NCBI GenBank assembly: GCA_021234155.1
Contig: JAJEKV010000004.1
Span: forward strand, 28,106,919-28,170,918
Reading direction: 5' to 3'
From: Isoetes taiwanensis
Taxonomy: Eukaryota > Streptophyta > Lycopodiopsida > Isoetales > Isoetaceae
Length of the DNA: 64,000 bases
Positions 9,791-22,282 of the stretch are shown one piece after another. Numbering within the stretch: the stretch's first letter is position 1; every line of letters begins with the position of its first letter. Below the pieces are notes generated by a model. The model was not told the origin of the DNA. It ran no database searches and saw nothing but the letters and a program-made list of their open reading frames with translations. The position numbers were made by a program, and so were the translations under genes.

Positions 9791-9821
<31 letters not shown>

Positions 9822-11830
9822 TTAAAGAATTGCTTCAAAAAGGTTTCATTAAGTCCTAGCTAGTTTCACTATTTGAAGGGCCCGTGATCCGTGTAAAGAA
9901 AAAGGATGGATTGACTCTATGGCCTTAAATAAAGCCATATGGATCGTTACCCAATGCCTAGGATTATTTCTCTAAAATTGATCTAAGGAGTGGATATTAT
10001 CAAATTAGCATTAGGGAACCAACCAAGGGCACTTTAAGTTTACAGTAATGCCATACGGATTGACTAATGCGCGGTTAATGAATAATATATTTTAGGGGTA
10101 TTTAAATAAGTTTATCCAAATATTTTTGCATGATACTTTAATCTAATGGAGTAAAGAGGAACATTTGGAACACTTGAAAAAGTATTGTTATTGCTCAGGG
10201 AGTGCAAAAACTTTTTGCCAAACTCTCTAAGTGTGAGTTGGTAAAGCAATAAGTGGCATATCTTTCGCACACAGTCTTTGAAATGGGATTGACCCCATGC
10301 CCAGACAAAGTACGAGTCATAAGGGAATGGCCACAACTAGTAGATGTGCCAGATGTGAGAAGCTTTCTAAACTTAGCCACTTATTATAAAAAACTTGTTC
10401 CAAAAATTTCGAAGGTAACTACTCCCCTTACAGAACTACTTAAAAATGGACAAAGCTTTTTATGGGGGGGAAGAGCAAAAGAAAGCCTTTGAATAGATTA
10501 AACTCTTGCTCTCAAGTGAACCGGTCCCGAGAATCCTGGATTTAAATTTGCCCTTCGAGGTTTGCAAGAGTTGTTGGCTATAGTTCATGCTTTAAAAACT
10601 TGCTGGCATAGCCACCCAAGTTTATAGTATTATAGATCATAAGCCATTGAAATTTCCTGCAAAGCCAAGCAGAAATAAGTCCCAGACAGGCACCCCTGGT
10701 TGGATTTCTTAAATAAATTTCACTTCGAAATTCAACACAACCTAGAAAAGACAACCCAGTTGTAGATGCCCCTTCAAAATAAATACATCAACGACATCGT
10801 ATCTCTAAAATGGGTTCGCTTCCAAGAAATTACGGGTTCATGTGAGAAGGATCAAGATCCAACCAAAAAAGGAGGACAATCTTTGGTGCAAAATGATGAT
10901 TTATGGTTCTATAAGGGACGAATTAATGTACCCTTAGTAGAGAACCTTAGGAATGAGATTCTTCACGAGTTCCATAATACCCCACAAGTAGGGCATGTGG
11001 GGGAATGAAAGAAAAACATGTTCATTAAAGACAATTCTTTTGACTTGGTATGAAACAAGATGTAAAAGCTTATGTATCACAGTGCCAAGTGTGTCAAGCT
11101 GTAAAAACAGATCATGACGAGATGCCAGGATTGTTACAGCTGGAAATGCATAAGTATGGATTTCATAGTTGCACTCTCTCGATCCAATTGACAACACATA
11201 CAAGTACTACTGATGATCGATTATTTGACAAAGTATGCCAAGTTCTTAGTATTACGAGGTGATGCTACTGGACAAGATGTGGCAAAGGAGTATCTATGAA
11301 TTGTGTACCCTACGTTTGGTCTGCCATGAAGAATTTTAAGCAATCGAGACTCTAAGTTCATAGGGTATTTCTTTAAAAGATTTCATGAAGAGGCTAGGAG
11401 TAAGCCTCGGTATGGGTAGTGGAAATCACACCAAAACTGATGGACGAACAGAATGAAGTAAAAGGATCCTGGAGGATATGTTAAGAAGTTTTGTGTTTGA
11501 AAAACAGCCCAAATGGGAAGAATATTTGCTATGTGTAGAATTCGCTTATAATAATGTGTACCACATATGTACCAAGATGAATCTCTTTATGACAAGATGG
11601 ATAGGAGCTTGAGATCATATATTGTGACTAACCAGCCCGTAAAAATTAATTTAGTTATCCATATATCAGAAGCTATACTAGCAATATTATATTAGTGTAA
11701 GACAAACTTAAAGAAGGTTTTAGATCGAACCAAAGTAAGTGCCAACAAACATCGTAGAGAAGTGGCCTTCAAGGAAGGTGAATATGCATTTCTACGAATT
11801 ATTTACCCTTTGACACTATAGGTTGGCACC
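9822..11830 (+). pseudogene. Degraded Ty3/gypsy pol (RT, RNase H, integrase)
   Basis: Conserved pieces occur in the expected order but in shifting frames. They are an RT palm piece FSKIDLRSGYYQISIRE (about 9970-10020); YGLTNA and FLHDTLI remnants; AKLSKCE; then 10253-10492 with VRSFLNLATYYKKLVPKI and TPLTELLKNG; an RNase H shadow near 10560-10610; an integrase zinc-finger segment (HEFHNTPQVGHVG and CQVCQAVK, 10960-11110); and integrase-core debris at 11250-11580. It begins directly at the A-run of the Y-X array, so it was probably cut by that insertion. Many stops make it a fossil. No LTR is seen. Confidence 0.72.
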
Positions 11831-11867
11831 TTCAAAATATTGGTCAAGGAAAGATCCTCAAACTGAC

Positions 11868-12305
11868 CAACACATAACTACCATTGACATTAATTGACAC
11901 AACCATTGGGTCCAACACATTTAAATTAAAATCCCCCTTAAACCCCCTTTGGTTTGGATGCATATTCACACGGGGGGTGACTCCGGGCAACAGAGCTGTT
12001 GGATAGGCATATTCACCCCTTATTCCTTAATCTACACCGTACGTAAAGTTCCTCGTTTGTGGGGTATGCAAGTACAAAATTTGCTATACTGTATAACAAG
12101 ATTCGTAAAATACTATAAGATTTCAAGCGGAATACTATATGGTGTTGATTTTGTACGTGCAAAATACAATTATGAGGGCTCTCGCTGCCCTACGTCACCC
12201 CGTGTGAATATGGACCCAAACCAAAGGGGGTTTAAGGGGGATTTTAATTTAAATGTGTTGGACCCAATGGTTGTGTTAATTAATGTCAATGGTAGTTATG
12301 TGTTG
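11868..12305. mobile_element. Foldback/MITE-like palindrome
   Basis: Arms 11868-11981 and 12194-12305 are about 95% complementary inverted repeats, starting CCAACACATAACTACC on each side, around a 212-bp loop. They can form one very long hairpin. No transposase is encoded. The right arm is followed by degenerate direct repeats of its outer end (TTAATGTCAATGG, TTATGTGTTGG) up to about 12360, as if the terminus had been amplified. Confidence 0.75.
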
Positions 12306-13077
12306 GTTGTTAATGTCAATGGTTGTTATGTGTTGGTTGTTATGTGTTGGGGGATTTAATTTTTATATGTTGGATGTTAATGGTTTGTGTTGCAAAAAAA
12401 ATTTGTTGGCCCCTTCGGGGCCTTAGGGACGTCCTCCCTCCTTCCCCCCCCCCGGTGTGACAAAAGTTTTAGAATTCAAACCAGAAAAAAACTAGAATTC
12501 ATTTGAGGCTTTCATCACCTGTAGCTTTTGAATTTCATCACAATAAAACAAATAGAACATAAGTAAAAGTTACCATAAAGATAGAGCGGATTGATCCCAT
12601 TATTCTGAAAGTCATAAAGTTTGCAACACCCATACACGAACATTTTTCAACTGGAATTTAACAGCAGCCTTTGGCCTCCATGGATTCTTGTCGTGAGAAA
12701 CCAAAGTGGGCTGCTTGTTAGCACAAGGATCTAGAAGCCTTGGAATTTGCTTAATAACTGCCTCAAAATCTAAAAATGCATGGTAATTTTTTGCAAGCTT
12801 CATTCGGAATGAGCCATAAAACAATATCCAATAGCGCAATCATGTATTAATCAGCTGGTAGGATGTGAAAGCCTACCAAACCCGGCCGAAAAATTGTTGT
12901 TTTAGCATAGATAACTTAACCAAACATATCCATATCATACACTATCAAAAAGATCTCGGAGAGAGCTTTCCAACGCAATAAAAAGCATCTCAAACAGAGC
13001 TCTAGATCAAAAGTAATGATAAGAAATGTGTTGCAGGCAGGGAAACTGCACTACATGCGCCCTTCAAGCCCCTTCAT
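12306..13077. other. Gene-poor spacer
   Basis: It holds the repeated outer end of the foldback element, a C-run near 12445-12455 and A/T-rich DNA. A 75-codon minus frame at 12612-12839 ([18 protein letters not shown]) has a protein-like composition but no family I recognise and no clear splice context. I would not call it a gene. Confidence 0.4.
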
Positions 13078-13245
13078 GTGTCCATTATGCACCACACACA
13101 CAAAAAGAGGGCTTTTGTTGTGAGCCATTGGTTGTTGACCATTATGCACCACACGCACAAAAAAGGGGCTTTTGTTGTGAGCCATTGGTTGTTGACACAA
13201 AAAAAGGGCTTTTGTTGTGAGCCATTGGTTGTTGACCATTGGAAA
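13078..13245. repeat. Short tandem repeat (about 63/45-bp units)
   Basis: GGGCTTTTGTTGTGAGCCAT and the following TGGTTGTTGAC occur three times, the first two preceded by ATTATGCACCACACRCACAAAAA. The last unit lacks the ATTATGCACC part. It opens in several frames at once, so the small ORFs here are a by-product. Confidence 0.8.
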
Positions 13246-13930
13246 AAAAAGGCTAAAATCAATGGCTCAGAAATGGTGCACTCTAGATGTACGCATTAGT
13301 ACATCCACTTGAATACATCACGAAATCATAGGAAAACCTTAGTGAAAAGCGTACAAAAACACAAAGAAAACCCCCTGTTATTATGCTACATATTCTGGTA
13401 AACCAACTCAAGAAAGCTATATTGTCCACGGACAATGTGATAGCTCCGGCGACAATATCCTGAGTCCTTAGATCTAAGGTAACTCCTGAGGCGATTCTAG
13501 ACACGTGCATTTGGAAGTTGCGCAATAGCATTATTGCAAAGTACTTGATCTTGTGGCGAGGTCAACCACTCTCCGAGGCCACATGGAAGAGTGAAGAGTA
13601 TGTGCAACAAAATCCTCATCTGACTCAAACCCCATGGAGGCCATGAAAGAAAGGAGAAGTAAGAATTGGCGCACAACAATGACTTGTTTCGACCAGTCAC
13701 ACTTTAGGCCATCGACCGGGACTTATGAAGAGGACTTCATTCTTACCTATAAATAATTATCTTCCACTGAAGGAGACTGTAGGTCGAAGACCATTCTTTC
13801 TGCAACCTATTCCGAACTTTAAAAGTTTTGATGTTATGTATATAAGTAACGCATTAGAGGCAGGGGCATTTTGATAAATTTTAAAATATATAGGGGTAAG
13901 ATGGTAATTATCCAGACACGTAAAAAAAAA

Positions 13931-13957
13931 ACTATTCTATTCTATTCTATTCTATTC
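13931..13957. repeat. (TTCTA)n microsatellite
   Basis: Five consecutive TTCTA-type pentamers follow an A-run. This is a simple repeat with no other signal. Confidence 0.85.
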
Positions 13958-13959
13958 GT

Positions 13960-16900
13960 AGGGGTATTTTGGTGGTTATAATTTGGTTGAATAGCCACTT
14001 CCCAAATTTCTACACTCACAAATTTATGCAGCTCCAATCTAAGGTGCAAAAGCCGGTTAATTTGATGAAATAGATAAAACTTGAAGAAATTACAAGGGCT
14101 TTTAACATCTTCTTAGTGGAACGAACTACTTAACTCCCTATATCAATTAGGAAAGGCAACCTTTAACTTACAACAATATTGCATGGGACTTTTAGCTTCG
14201 TGCAGGTCAGAATTAATGGTCGAGTAAGTGATGGCATTTAAACTTGTGGGATCGATTCATGAAAAATTGGAGTAAACTTCTTATTCGCAATTCATAGATC
14301 CTTGCTTGACCGTCCTTCTCAAAGCCATCAATTCAATGCATTCTTAGCTGGCTGCATTCCAGACCGGGGACTATCTTCATCTCCAAATTAGAACTCGATG
14401 TTGCACATCTTTTCCAAAATGTCTGAAGGTAGGAACAATCATTTTCTATATATGCTTTCAGCACAAAAGAGAAATTCATGCAGACCATGTCGTGAGCGAA
14501 CTATTCTTTCGCTTTTTATTAAAGAATACCGTGTGTGCTCGCCACAAATAATGGCATATGCCATTTTTTGGGATGCCTTTTCTTTGAAAGGGCTCAACAA
14601 AACTTTTAAACATAATAGTTCTTGTCTGTGACCTTGTACCAATTATTGCTTAATCTGCAATCTTATTTCATCATTGACAAGAATGCTTAATCATTTCACA
14701 AGAGAATAAGCAATCTATTATTTAGATAATGAAGCAAAGACTCCATGTTAAAGAATTGTGTCCAAAAAGGATATTTGAGGACAAGCATTTAGCAAAACAG
14801 AATAGAGGTGTATGACATAGTATCTGCACTCCACGATATGGCATTATCATTATGCCTCATGTTTACTGCATGCAGCGTACTCTTTCCTGCTCATTTTTTC
14901 GTGCTTCGCGTGGAACAAATATCTTATCTTCTTTCCCAAACTTTAATAAGAACGAAGAGTTACATCAGCTTCCTTAATTACATCAAAATAGTTAAGATGC
15001 TTAAGAGTTAATAGATCAGTTGGGCATGGCATTTGTTATGCATGAATGTGGTCAAGTGGTCTGTTGTAATAGAGCCAATTTTGATAAAATCACAGCAAAC
15101 AAGTTGACGAAGACCCTTATTATACCTCTATAATTTGAGGATAAAGTGGTTAACATGCTGACTTACATGTTCAAAAGCAAAGGATTTAAGGACTCCAATT
15201 TATGTAAGGTTTATCCTTCGCAAGAGTAGTGGGCACCAGAGCATGTGCCAAGATGTATAAACAGAAGTGTGGCTTTAAATCGCCCCCATGACTTTGTGTG
15301 GTAGCCATGAGAATTTTCAAAGATCCTTGTTGTATTTGTCTTCCACCAATTCCAGAAGGCTATTTAGCATGCCATATATCTGCAGAACAAGATTGCCTTA
15401 TTGGAGGCATTCTAGAAAGCTAGAGAAGCTTCACCATTAGTAGACAATCTGATAAGCCTAATTCCTTGGAACTAGCTATGTGTGTGCAATAGGGTTACTT
15501 AGAACAAGCCAAACATGCAAGTTACTCAAACAGTGGCAATTCGACGGAAAAGCTTTAAGATCAAATGCCATAATTTATCGAAATGAGGTATCCAGTTAGC
15601 TTCTGTCAAATGCGATATCATTGTCAAACCAATCTTGACATTGCTTCTAGACAAGTATAGCATAGCACAATGAAAATGTTGCAGATGAGAGGCAAAAGGA
15701 CCTCTTTGATAAACACTTTCTGCCAATGTACAGCTTAACATGAATTTCTATTGTGGAGGCTTATTTTCCCCTTTTCCAGAAATAGAACCCATAAATAGAA
15801 CATCTGCTTGAGTTGCAAGGTGATATATGAATTTCAGAAAATAATGAAAGGCATTCTATCTTCACATTTTCAATGTTGCATACACATACTCTCTTTTGGT
15901 TTGCCTTAACATTTCATCTCGCATACTATTCTTAGGTGCAAGAATATTGAGGCTTGGGTGCAATGCAATACAACATGAAAATTCCAGAAATGATGTTTAG
16001 AGAGATTTGTTTGTTAATTCGCTCAACGATTCAATGCCATCCCTGCAAATCAAGATTTCAGAAAGCATATGCTTTTGCATATAATGAAATGTTCTTCCCT
16101 AATTGTTGCTTAGGGCAGAGCTTTGAGGTCCAGTCATTTCAGTTATCATAATTCAAACTGAGCATTTCCTTTCCTCCAAGGCACATGTGGATGTTTAGAA
16201 TGCTTGATGCACCTAGTTAACAACTTACTTGCAACATGGCCTTTCAGCATATATCCTTTGGAACTGCCAGTTAGGCTCTAACAATGCCTCTGCTCCCGAG
16301 TCCTCAAGAAGCCCTGCAAGTTCTTAACATTGTGCAGGGAGGAGCATGATGTGAGAAAGGATATTTCTGATTAAAAACATAAATAGCACATTGCCTCTGA
16401 TTAGAAGCACCAAAATAGATGCATAATAGTAATCAAAGGCAAAGTTGAGCTTATTTGGCATCCTAATACAATACAAAACTGACACCTGCAAAAAGCCCTC
16501 TTTTGATATAAGTACATGATAGAACACAAAACATAAAAGCATTAAATCACTACACACAAAATCATACTAATGTCTAGACTATGCATTTTGAATATCTTTT
16601 GAAAACTCCTCAGCCATTTTCCCAAGTATTTCTGCTAACCTTCATGTATGGCAAAGCCAGGTAAGTAAGTCCAACCTCCCCAAATATCCCAGATGGGTAA
16701 AGGAACATGAAGGTACTGTATCTGTGAAAGCAAAAATAAAAAGGCTCAGAACATGCTCGTATATTTGTTTCTATATCCAACTAGGAATGTGCCTACCGCA
16801 ACCACTGTAGAAACCCAGGGGTCCATCCAACGCCTTCTTTTAGAGCAAAAAATGAATAATGAATCACCTAAACATCATTCACATTGCAGAGATAAGCCAA

Positions 16901-18110
16901 TCAGAAAAAGAAAAGAACACAAAGGTAAGTCCAGTTCTGTTAGGTCTGTTTTTAAGGAACAGCTCGACAATGGCCATATCACTCTACATTTATGTCCTAC
17001 AAATAGATAGCTTTTGGCAGGTCACAACTTCAGACTTAACAAGTACTCAATCTGAGAATTCAGTCACTAATATCTTGATGAGGGGTTTTCTTTTAAACAG
17101 TCTATGTCCTCATCCTCAGAAGGGCTGTGAAGTACCGTAAACTGCTGATTCATTTTGATTGCTGAAGTCTGCTTGTTAATATATCCTTTTACCTATCTGT
17201 CACATGACTCAGCTGATGTGTCACTCGACAGCTCATTATCTGCCTACTGATGTGACCTATACCACAACGGCATATCCATGCCCTACTTTTAGTTCGTTTG
17301 TTCCATATTGTTATCACTTTTCTAGCTGTTAAAGTACTTTCATAGCATTGTTGCTATTTACATTGGCAGATGGCAGAATATTTGTTATCCTTAAAAAACC
17401 TAATTTCAAAACACAGCACCAATTCTTTATGAGACCAGCAGTTTGGTCAAGGTCATACACATACTGCAACTAGCTGCAAACTGTATCCCTGATTGTTCTA
17501 AATCTCGCCATTATAGAAGTCATCGAGCTCATTCATTTAGACCTTAATTTCAAACAAGTAAAATATGTACCTCAGTGATCGACCAGCTAAGGATGAGAAC
17601 TGAGACGATCCAATGCTTTTGTATCTGTCACGGGATACATATCAGAAAGGCAACGCTATTGGTATTAAAAGCAAATAAATGATGAACTATGTACCTGAGG
17701 AAAACTCCAAAGAATGCCCCACGTGACATAAATTCTTGACGCGATTTGAGATAACGTAGCTGATACAGGAGATCTCACAAAGACTAATGCGCAGAAAGAA
17801 AAAAATGGATGCGTACATCTTCAGAAGTGACGGACTTGCTCCCAGCTGATTACAGAAGACGAGGCAAAGGATAGGTTAAAAATATCCCACAGGCATTGTT
17901 TGATAACGTAAAGGACATATATAAGGATCGATGAAGTGAAAACAAGCACGACTATACTTGAACAGGATCTGTTCTATAGTTCGTACTAGGAACTATGCTG
18001 AAAATGCATAGACAAATCCCATAACCCGGACGATGAATTGAAGCCTGCTGGCTTGAGCGCGATTGCCGGATCTACACTTCCTTGGGAAGTTGTAGACCAT
18101 AGATGACCGT
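13960..18110. other. Long interval with no supported gene
   Basis: A/T-rich sequence with only short, stop-bounded frames. I find no transposase, RT, tRNA or rRNA signature. A 78-codon minus frame at 17986-18222 (MAYSWNYLWIGSLSNK...) is the only one with protein-like composition; its first third lies in the 165-bp tandem duplication described next. It could be an old exon, but I see no partner exon. Confidence 0.5.
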
Positions 18111-18114
18111 CACA

Positions 18115-18381
18115 GTGGTCCATTCTATCACTGTTGAAGGTCAGCAGGCAGTCTGACGGGTTCTCTTTTTCCACTTTGTTGCTTAATGATCCAATCCAAA
18201 GATAATTCCACGAATATGCCAAATCAAGGATTGAGGAATTTTCACATTACACCTATGAAGAACTCAGTGCTCCACATATGTGGTCCATTCTATCACTGTT
18301 GAAGGTCAGCAGGCAGTCTGACGGGTTCTCTTTTTCCACTTTGTTGCTTAATGATCCAATCCAAAGATAATTCCACGAATA
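18115..18381. repeat. 165-bp tandem duplication carrying an empty pogo target site
   Basis: Copy 1 is 18115-18279. Copy 2 begins at 18280, is interrupted by the transposon after 18381 and resumes at 23051, ending near 23115. Copy 1 reads CCACGAATATGCCAAATC across the site. Copy 2 reads CCACGAATA, element, TATGCCAAATC. The comparison fixes the TA target duplication to the base. Confidence 0.9.
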
Positions 18382-18810
18382 GGGTATGGTCGCCTGCTAC
18401 CGTGACCCCACCTCAGAGCGACGGTAAACCCCCCGCCCCTCTGGGGTTATCGCCAGTGACCATGGGTATCCCCGATCCGTGTAAATTAAATTTGGTGGCG
18501 GTGTGTCGCGTTATCTAGGTTTTCCTTCAACCGAGACACCAAGTTCCATCATCCGTGCCTGCAATGACCTCTGTCGTGACTTGAATGTCCCTGGCACTGT
18601 GCACTAGATGACCACGCTCGTGCACTAGATGACCACGTCCGTGTTGAAGAAAATACCCCGAGCATGCCGATTTGAAACGAATTCAATGCGGGTTTGAAGC
18701 GATTTGGCCCAAAGCTTGCACTTTCGATTGCATTCTTCGAAATTGAATTCTCCGGACACCAGCTATGGCTTCCATGGCCATAAAATCTCGCCCTCCTTTC
18801 CACAGTTCAA

Positions 18811-20730
18811 ATGTTATCGAGAGGAGGTCGTGGAAGAACACTTAAGATAGCCATGGTTTCGGACGAGGGCAACGTAAGAGAACCGATCTTTGAAAGGGGG
18901 TACCGGGGAGACCGGCATCATCCAAGAGGGTCTCGCGCGCCCGGGACAAAGAGGAGGGCACCACAGTCGGTCTTTGCTACAGTCCAATGCCAAGGAGGCC
19001 GAGTAGGAGAGGTCAATGGACGTAAGAGCAAATGCTCGACATCCTCGAAAAGAGGTAAGCGAATATGGCATTTCAATTAGAGAGGCTTCTAGGAGGTCCG
19101 GTATACCGGAGTCCACAATCGGGGATTGGTTATACCTGGTCGAACAAGCCACAAGCAAACAAATCATCCACGAGATATTGACAACTCTCCAAGAGGAGGA
19201 GTCGTCAATTGGGCCCTTAGCATGGAGCAAGGGATGGGGTCACACTATCTGGCCGTCAAGGAGAAGGCGGCAGAGATGGCTAGAGCGAGGGGGCTCATGT
19301 GGTGAATCACGGAGTACCGGGCGGTAAGTGGTGGAAGCTCTTTAAACAAAGACACCGGAAGTGGCTCTAAGGAGTCCGAAAACCCTAGATGTGGCGGGGC
19401 CCGTGCCATGACACAGGGAGAACCTCGACAACTTCTATCTTAGGGGCTTAAGATTTATCTTGAATTTGCATTCCCGCCTCAAGGATATGGAATCTTGTGA
19501 CTGGAATTCAAAGCGAGGGAAAGTGAAGGGGTTGAAAATCATAGCTAGAAAGGGGGGAATAGGGTGAGTGAGGTAGTTATGAACAATAGGGAATGGGTTA
19601 CTATTTTGGTTTGTGTTAATCTTGGGGGGGCATGGGATCCCCAACATGTATATTTTCAAAGGTAATCGCATGAGGCAAGATCATATTGCAAGATGTGAAG
19701 AAGGTGCCATTCAGTCGTGCAATCTTCGGCTTGGATGACATCAAGCTGTTTAAGTCATGGTCATCACATTTTGCGAAGAAGAGTTCCGTGTGGTGTATCC
19801 CCGGACCAGCCTCACCTTATCATATTGGATGGTCATGGCGGTCATGTAGATTTGGAAGTCATATTGGAGGCAAAAGAGAAGGGCATCCACTTTGCCTTAT
19901 TGCCTCCACATACATCTCATAGACTTGACCTCTAGATGTGGCATGCTTTGCCCTTTTAAAGGCAAACATTCAAGAGGCATAGAGCTGCCTACATGGTAAG
20001 CAAAGGGAGGCGAGAACCAAAGAAGGAGGAGATAGCGCAATTGATTTCCCGGTCGGTTGCATGCGGCCTCACACCCGAGAACATCAAAGGCGGGTTTTAG
20101 GGCACCGGTATCCGCCCTTTGACCGAGGGAAAAGGTTAAGCCAGTCAAGAATGTACCAGGTTTGGGAGGGTGCATGTTGAAGACATTACGTGTGAGCCGA
20201 GCAAATTTGGAGAAGATTACCATCCAGATATGGCACAAGTGGAGGCGTTTGACATGGCAGAAGTGCACCAGCTATGGGAGGCTTTACCAGGACAACTCCC
20301 AAATGAAGTGCAGAATGACCAAATGCCACACAATCCAGTTGGTGATCATGTGCCACAAGCTGGCCATGTGGAACCTAACCATGAATTGCCCATTGAAGGT
20401 GCTGCTGTAATGAGTCAGGTGCATGCCAATGATGTTGGAGGTTCTCAAACATATGGCATGCCATCACAGACCATAAGGGCAAGGAAGAGAGGCTTTGCCC
20501 CAGATCTGAGAGGGAGAGTTCACATATCAAGTGATGGTTTTGTGAGGCATTGAGAGCGGAAAAAAGAAGGGCTAGAAGGGCGAGGCCGAGAAATTGAAAT
20601 TGGAGCAATTTGGCGACAAGGAAGGTTGAGGTCGCAAGGAGGAAGGCCGAAAGGGGAGCAGCCGCCAAGAGGGCACAAGCTAACAGGGATGAGAGAGAGA
20701 TGAGGAAGTTGGGTCGATGAAAGGGAAGCC
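18811..20730 (+). pseudogene. pogo-like transposase, frameshifted
   Basis: A helix-turn-helix segment (YGISIREASRRSGIPESTI, about 19057-19115) of the psq/CENP-B type starts the recognisable part. A DDE_1 core piece follows at about 19800-19935: LIILDGHGGHVDLEVILEAK then FALLPPHTSH, matching the second catalytic D with its NxH/GHGxH context and the PPHTSH box. A C-terminal acidic region lies at 20170-20553, then a basic Arg/Ala-rich tail to about 20730. Frames change several times and stops intervene, so no intact transposase is present. Some of the changes may be base-call errors. Confidence 0.68.
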
Positions 20731-20739
20731 GCAAGTCCG

Positions 20740-22050
20740 CAAGGCTTAGGGGAGTTTATGTACCCAAGGAATTTGTCTAGAGTGGCATCCATATTTGGTT
20801 TTCAAAGGGTGTTGAGCGAGGAGGTTAAGACAAGAAGATTACAGGTGAGGAACAGGCTTAGGATTAGACAAGGGTTAAGTCCACTTGGGGCACCCATTGT
20901 CAGAATCGAGGCGCCCCCGAGGAATTGACCGGGCTCTTCAACTCTTTGTACTGCTAGTCCCCATTGTAGAACTGAACTCCCAACCTTTGGATGATCTTGA
21001 TGAAGAGCAAGTCATGTGCGGTTTAGATGACACACATATCCGCTTTCGGGTGATCCGGGTCATGAGCATCACGTGAAAGTATCGAGGGTTGCATACCTCT
21101 TGTTAGGCTGTAGCAAACCCAATCAACACACTCAATTCCCCAATGAAGAGGTGGGACTTGCCCGCTCCACAACAACATGCCGACATTGGTCACGCAACTC
21201 AATGAGACCGACACCCGGGGATGGGTGAACTATCTTTGCCCAATTCAGGGACCCGAGCATGACCAAAGTTCTTTGCAATAGACAAGGCAAGGATTATCGG
21301 GAAATGGTGGAAATTGGGGTGGACCACAGGAATTGTGAGCCGTGCAAAGGAGATGGATGTTGGGTTTGCAAGGATATGGAGGGTCGACATGGCTCGAGTC
21401 ACCCTTGACCAACTCAAGGTTTGGGGAGGGACCTCATTCATAGCTACACCACCGATAGCCAGGTATGTTTGGTCACGTTGTAATCTTAATATTCAGTTCA
21501 CCTTTTATTTGGCAATCGCTATTAACAGACAATGTGTAATGTGTATCCGAAGACTCGGATGAAACCCAAGACAATTAAGCATGTCGACAACTCATTGTAC
21601 ATAATATATGAAGGAAAATAGTGAACTTGTTGTACAAGATTTATGGCTAAGATAGTGAACTGATTAAAATAGTGTTTGTTGCACATTCTGCTGTTGCATG
21701 GACCCGACACGAACACAACCATAAATAAATAACAGTAGAAGTGAACATAAACAATGAACAGCAATGAACCGCAACAGTGACAGTAAAAACAGGATCATTC
21801 CATTACACAAAAATAATGTTCGGGACAAAATTGAGCCCCAGGGCTGCACAAAATATGCCCGAAGGGCCGTTTCACAACATGAAGCAAGAGGAGGCGAGGA
21901 TCGTCCAGGGGGGGCCTTTCTGTACAAAGGGGGCAGCAGCAAAATTAACCAACGGGGCTTTGGAATAGCACATGGTCGCCTTCAGTGATTATGATTTGGC
22001 AGTGGATCAGGTCAGTCTCGGAACGAGCCCGCTCAACTTGAGAGACTATT
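20740..22050. other. pogo element interior without recognised gene
   Basis: Several short frames exist (for example 21314-21562 plus, ending near VWGGTSFIATPP), but no domain is recognisable. Part may be 3' UTR of the transposase or captured DNA. Confidence 0.35.
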
Positions 22051-22108
22051 TCGGGCGATACCTCGACGCTGACAGAAGAACCGACAGCCGTTGTGATCTC
22101 GGTAGGGG

Positions 22109-22282
22109 TCAAACAGCCCTAATCTTGAAAGAGTTAGGAGTGGTAGAGGTCGAGGAGGAGCTAACAGGGGAGGATGGCGCGCTCGGAGCAGGGCGAGCTC
22201 TCTTGGACGGATCATACCCGCCACCCCTCACTATCCATGACCTCCCGCCGGACCCGGGATAACTGGTTCGTCGTGCATCCAT
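22109..22282 (-). CDS. Small convergent ORF inside the pogo element (57 aa)
   Basis: An ATG with good context (GCCATGGATG) at 22282 opens a frame ending near 22109. The product is Gly/Ser/Pro-rich with a KRARP nuclear-localisation-like stretch and a Ser/Thr tail. It faces the transposase. Whether it is a real accessory gene or the first exon of one is unknown; short length and low complexity argue for caution. Confidence 0.25.
   Translation of the reverse strand: MDARRTSYPGSGGRSWIVRGGGYDPSKRARPAPSAPSSPVSSSSTSTTPNSFKIRAV

Larger units (their letters stand above)
6592..9795 (-). repeat. Y2: upstream pseudo-LTR copy, split by an insertion
   Basis: It matches Y1 (44-2234) in two blocks, 6592-7540 and 8559-9795, separated by the Helentron-like dimer. 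In element sense it lies upstream of X, follows a T-run of 26, and ends GGTACCGGG plus eight T at the X boundary. It should hold the promoter and first exon of the element. Confidence 0.85.
26..9821 (-). mobile_element. Penelope-like retroelement array Y2-X-Y1 (endonuclease-less, intron-containing candidate)
   Basis: On the minus strand the order is Y2 (9795 to 6592), X (6583 to 2244), Y1 (2234 to 44). Y1 and Y2 are about 2.19-kb near-identical direct repeats once the 1,018-bp insertion in Y2 is removed. A-runs (T-runs in element sense) mark every boundary: 26-43, 2236-2243, 6584-6591 and 9796-9821. X encodes a reverse transcriptase whose closest family by motif order is the Penelope-like elements. 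A direct partial copy upstream of a full copy (pseudo-LTR) and retained introns are known hallmarks of that family. I see no GIY-YIG endonuclease, integrase, protease or RNase H. The alternative reading is an LTR-type element with 2.2-kb LTRs, but Y lacks TG...CA ends and no integrase is present. The class assignment is inference; the repeat layout is read directly. Confidence 0.72.

Noticed and set aside
11949-12359. 136-codon plus-strand ORF
   Set aside because: It spans the foldback palindrome and reads through its arms; an artefact of the inverted repeat.
13078-13245. CRISPR array
   Set aside because: Only three imperfect repeats of unequal spacing in a plant-type sequence; an ordinary minisatellite.
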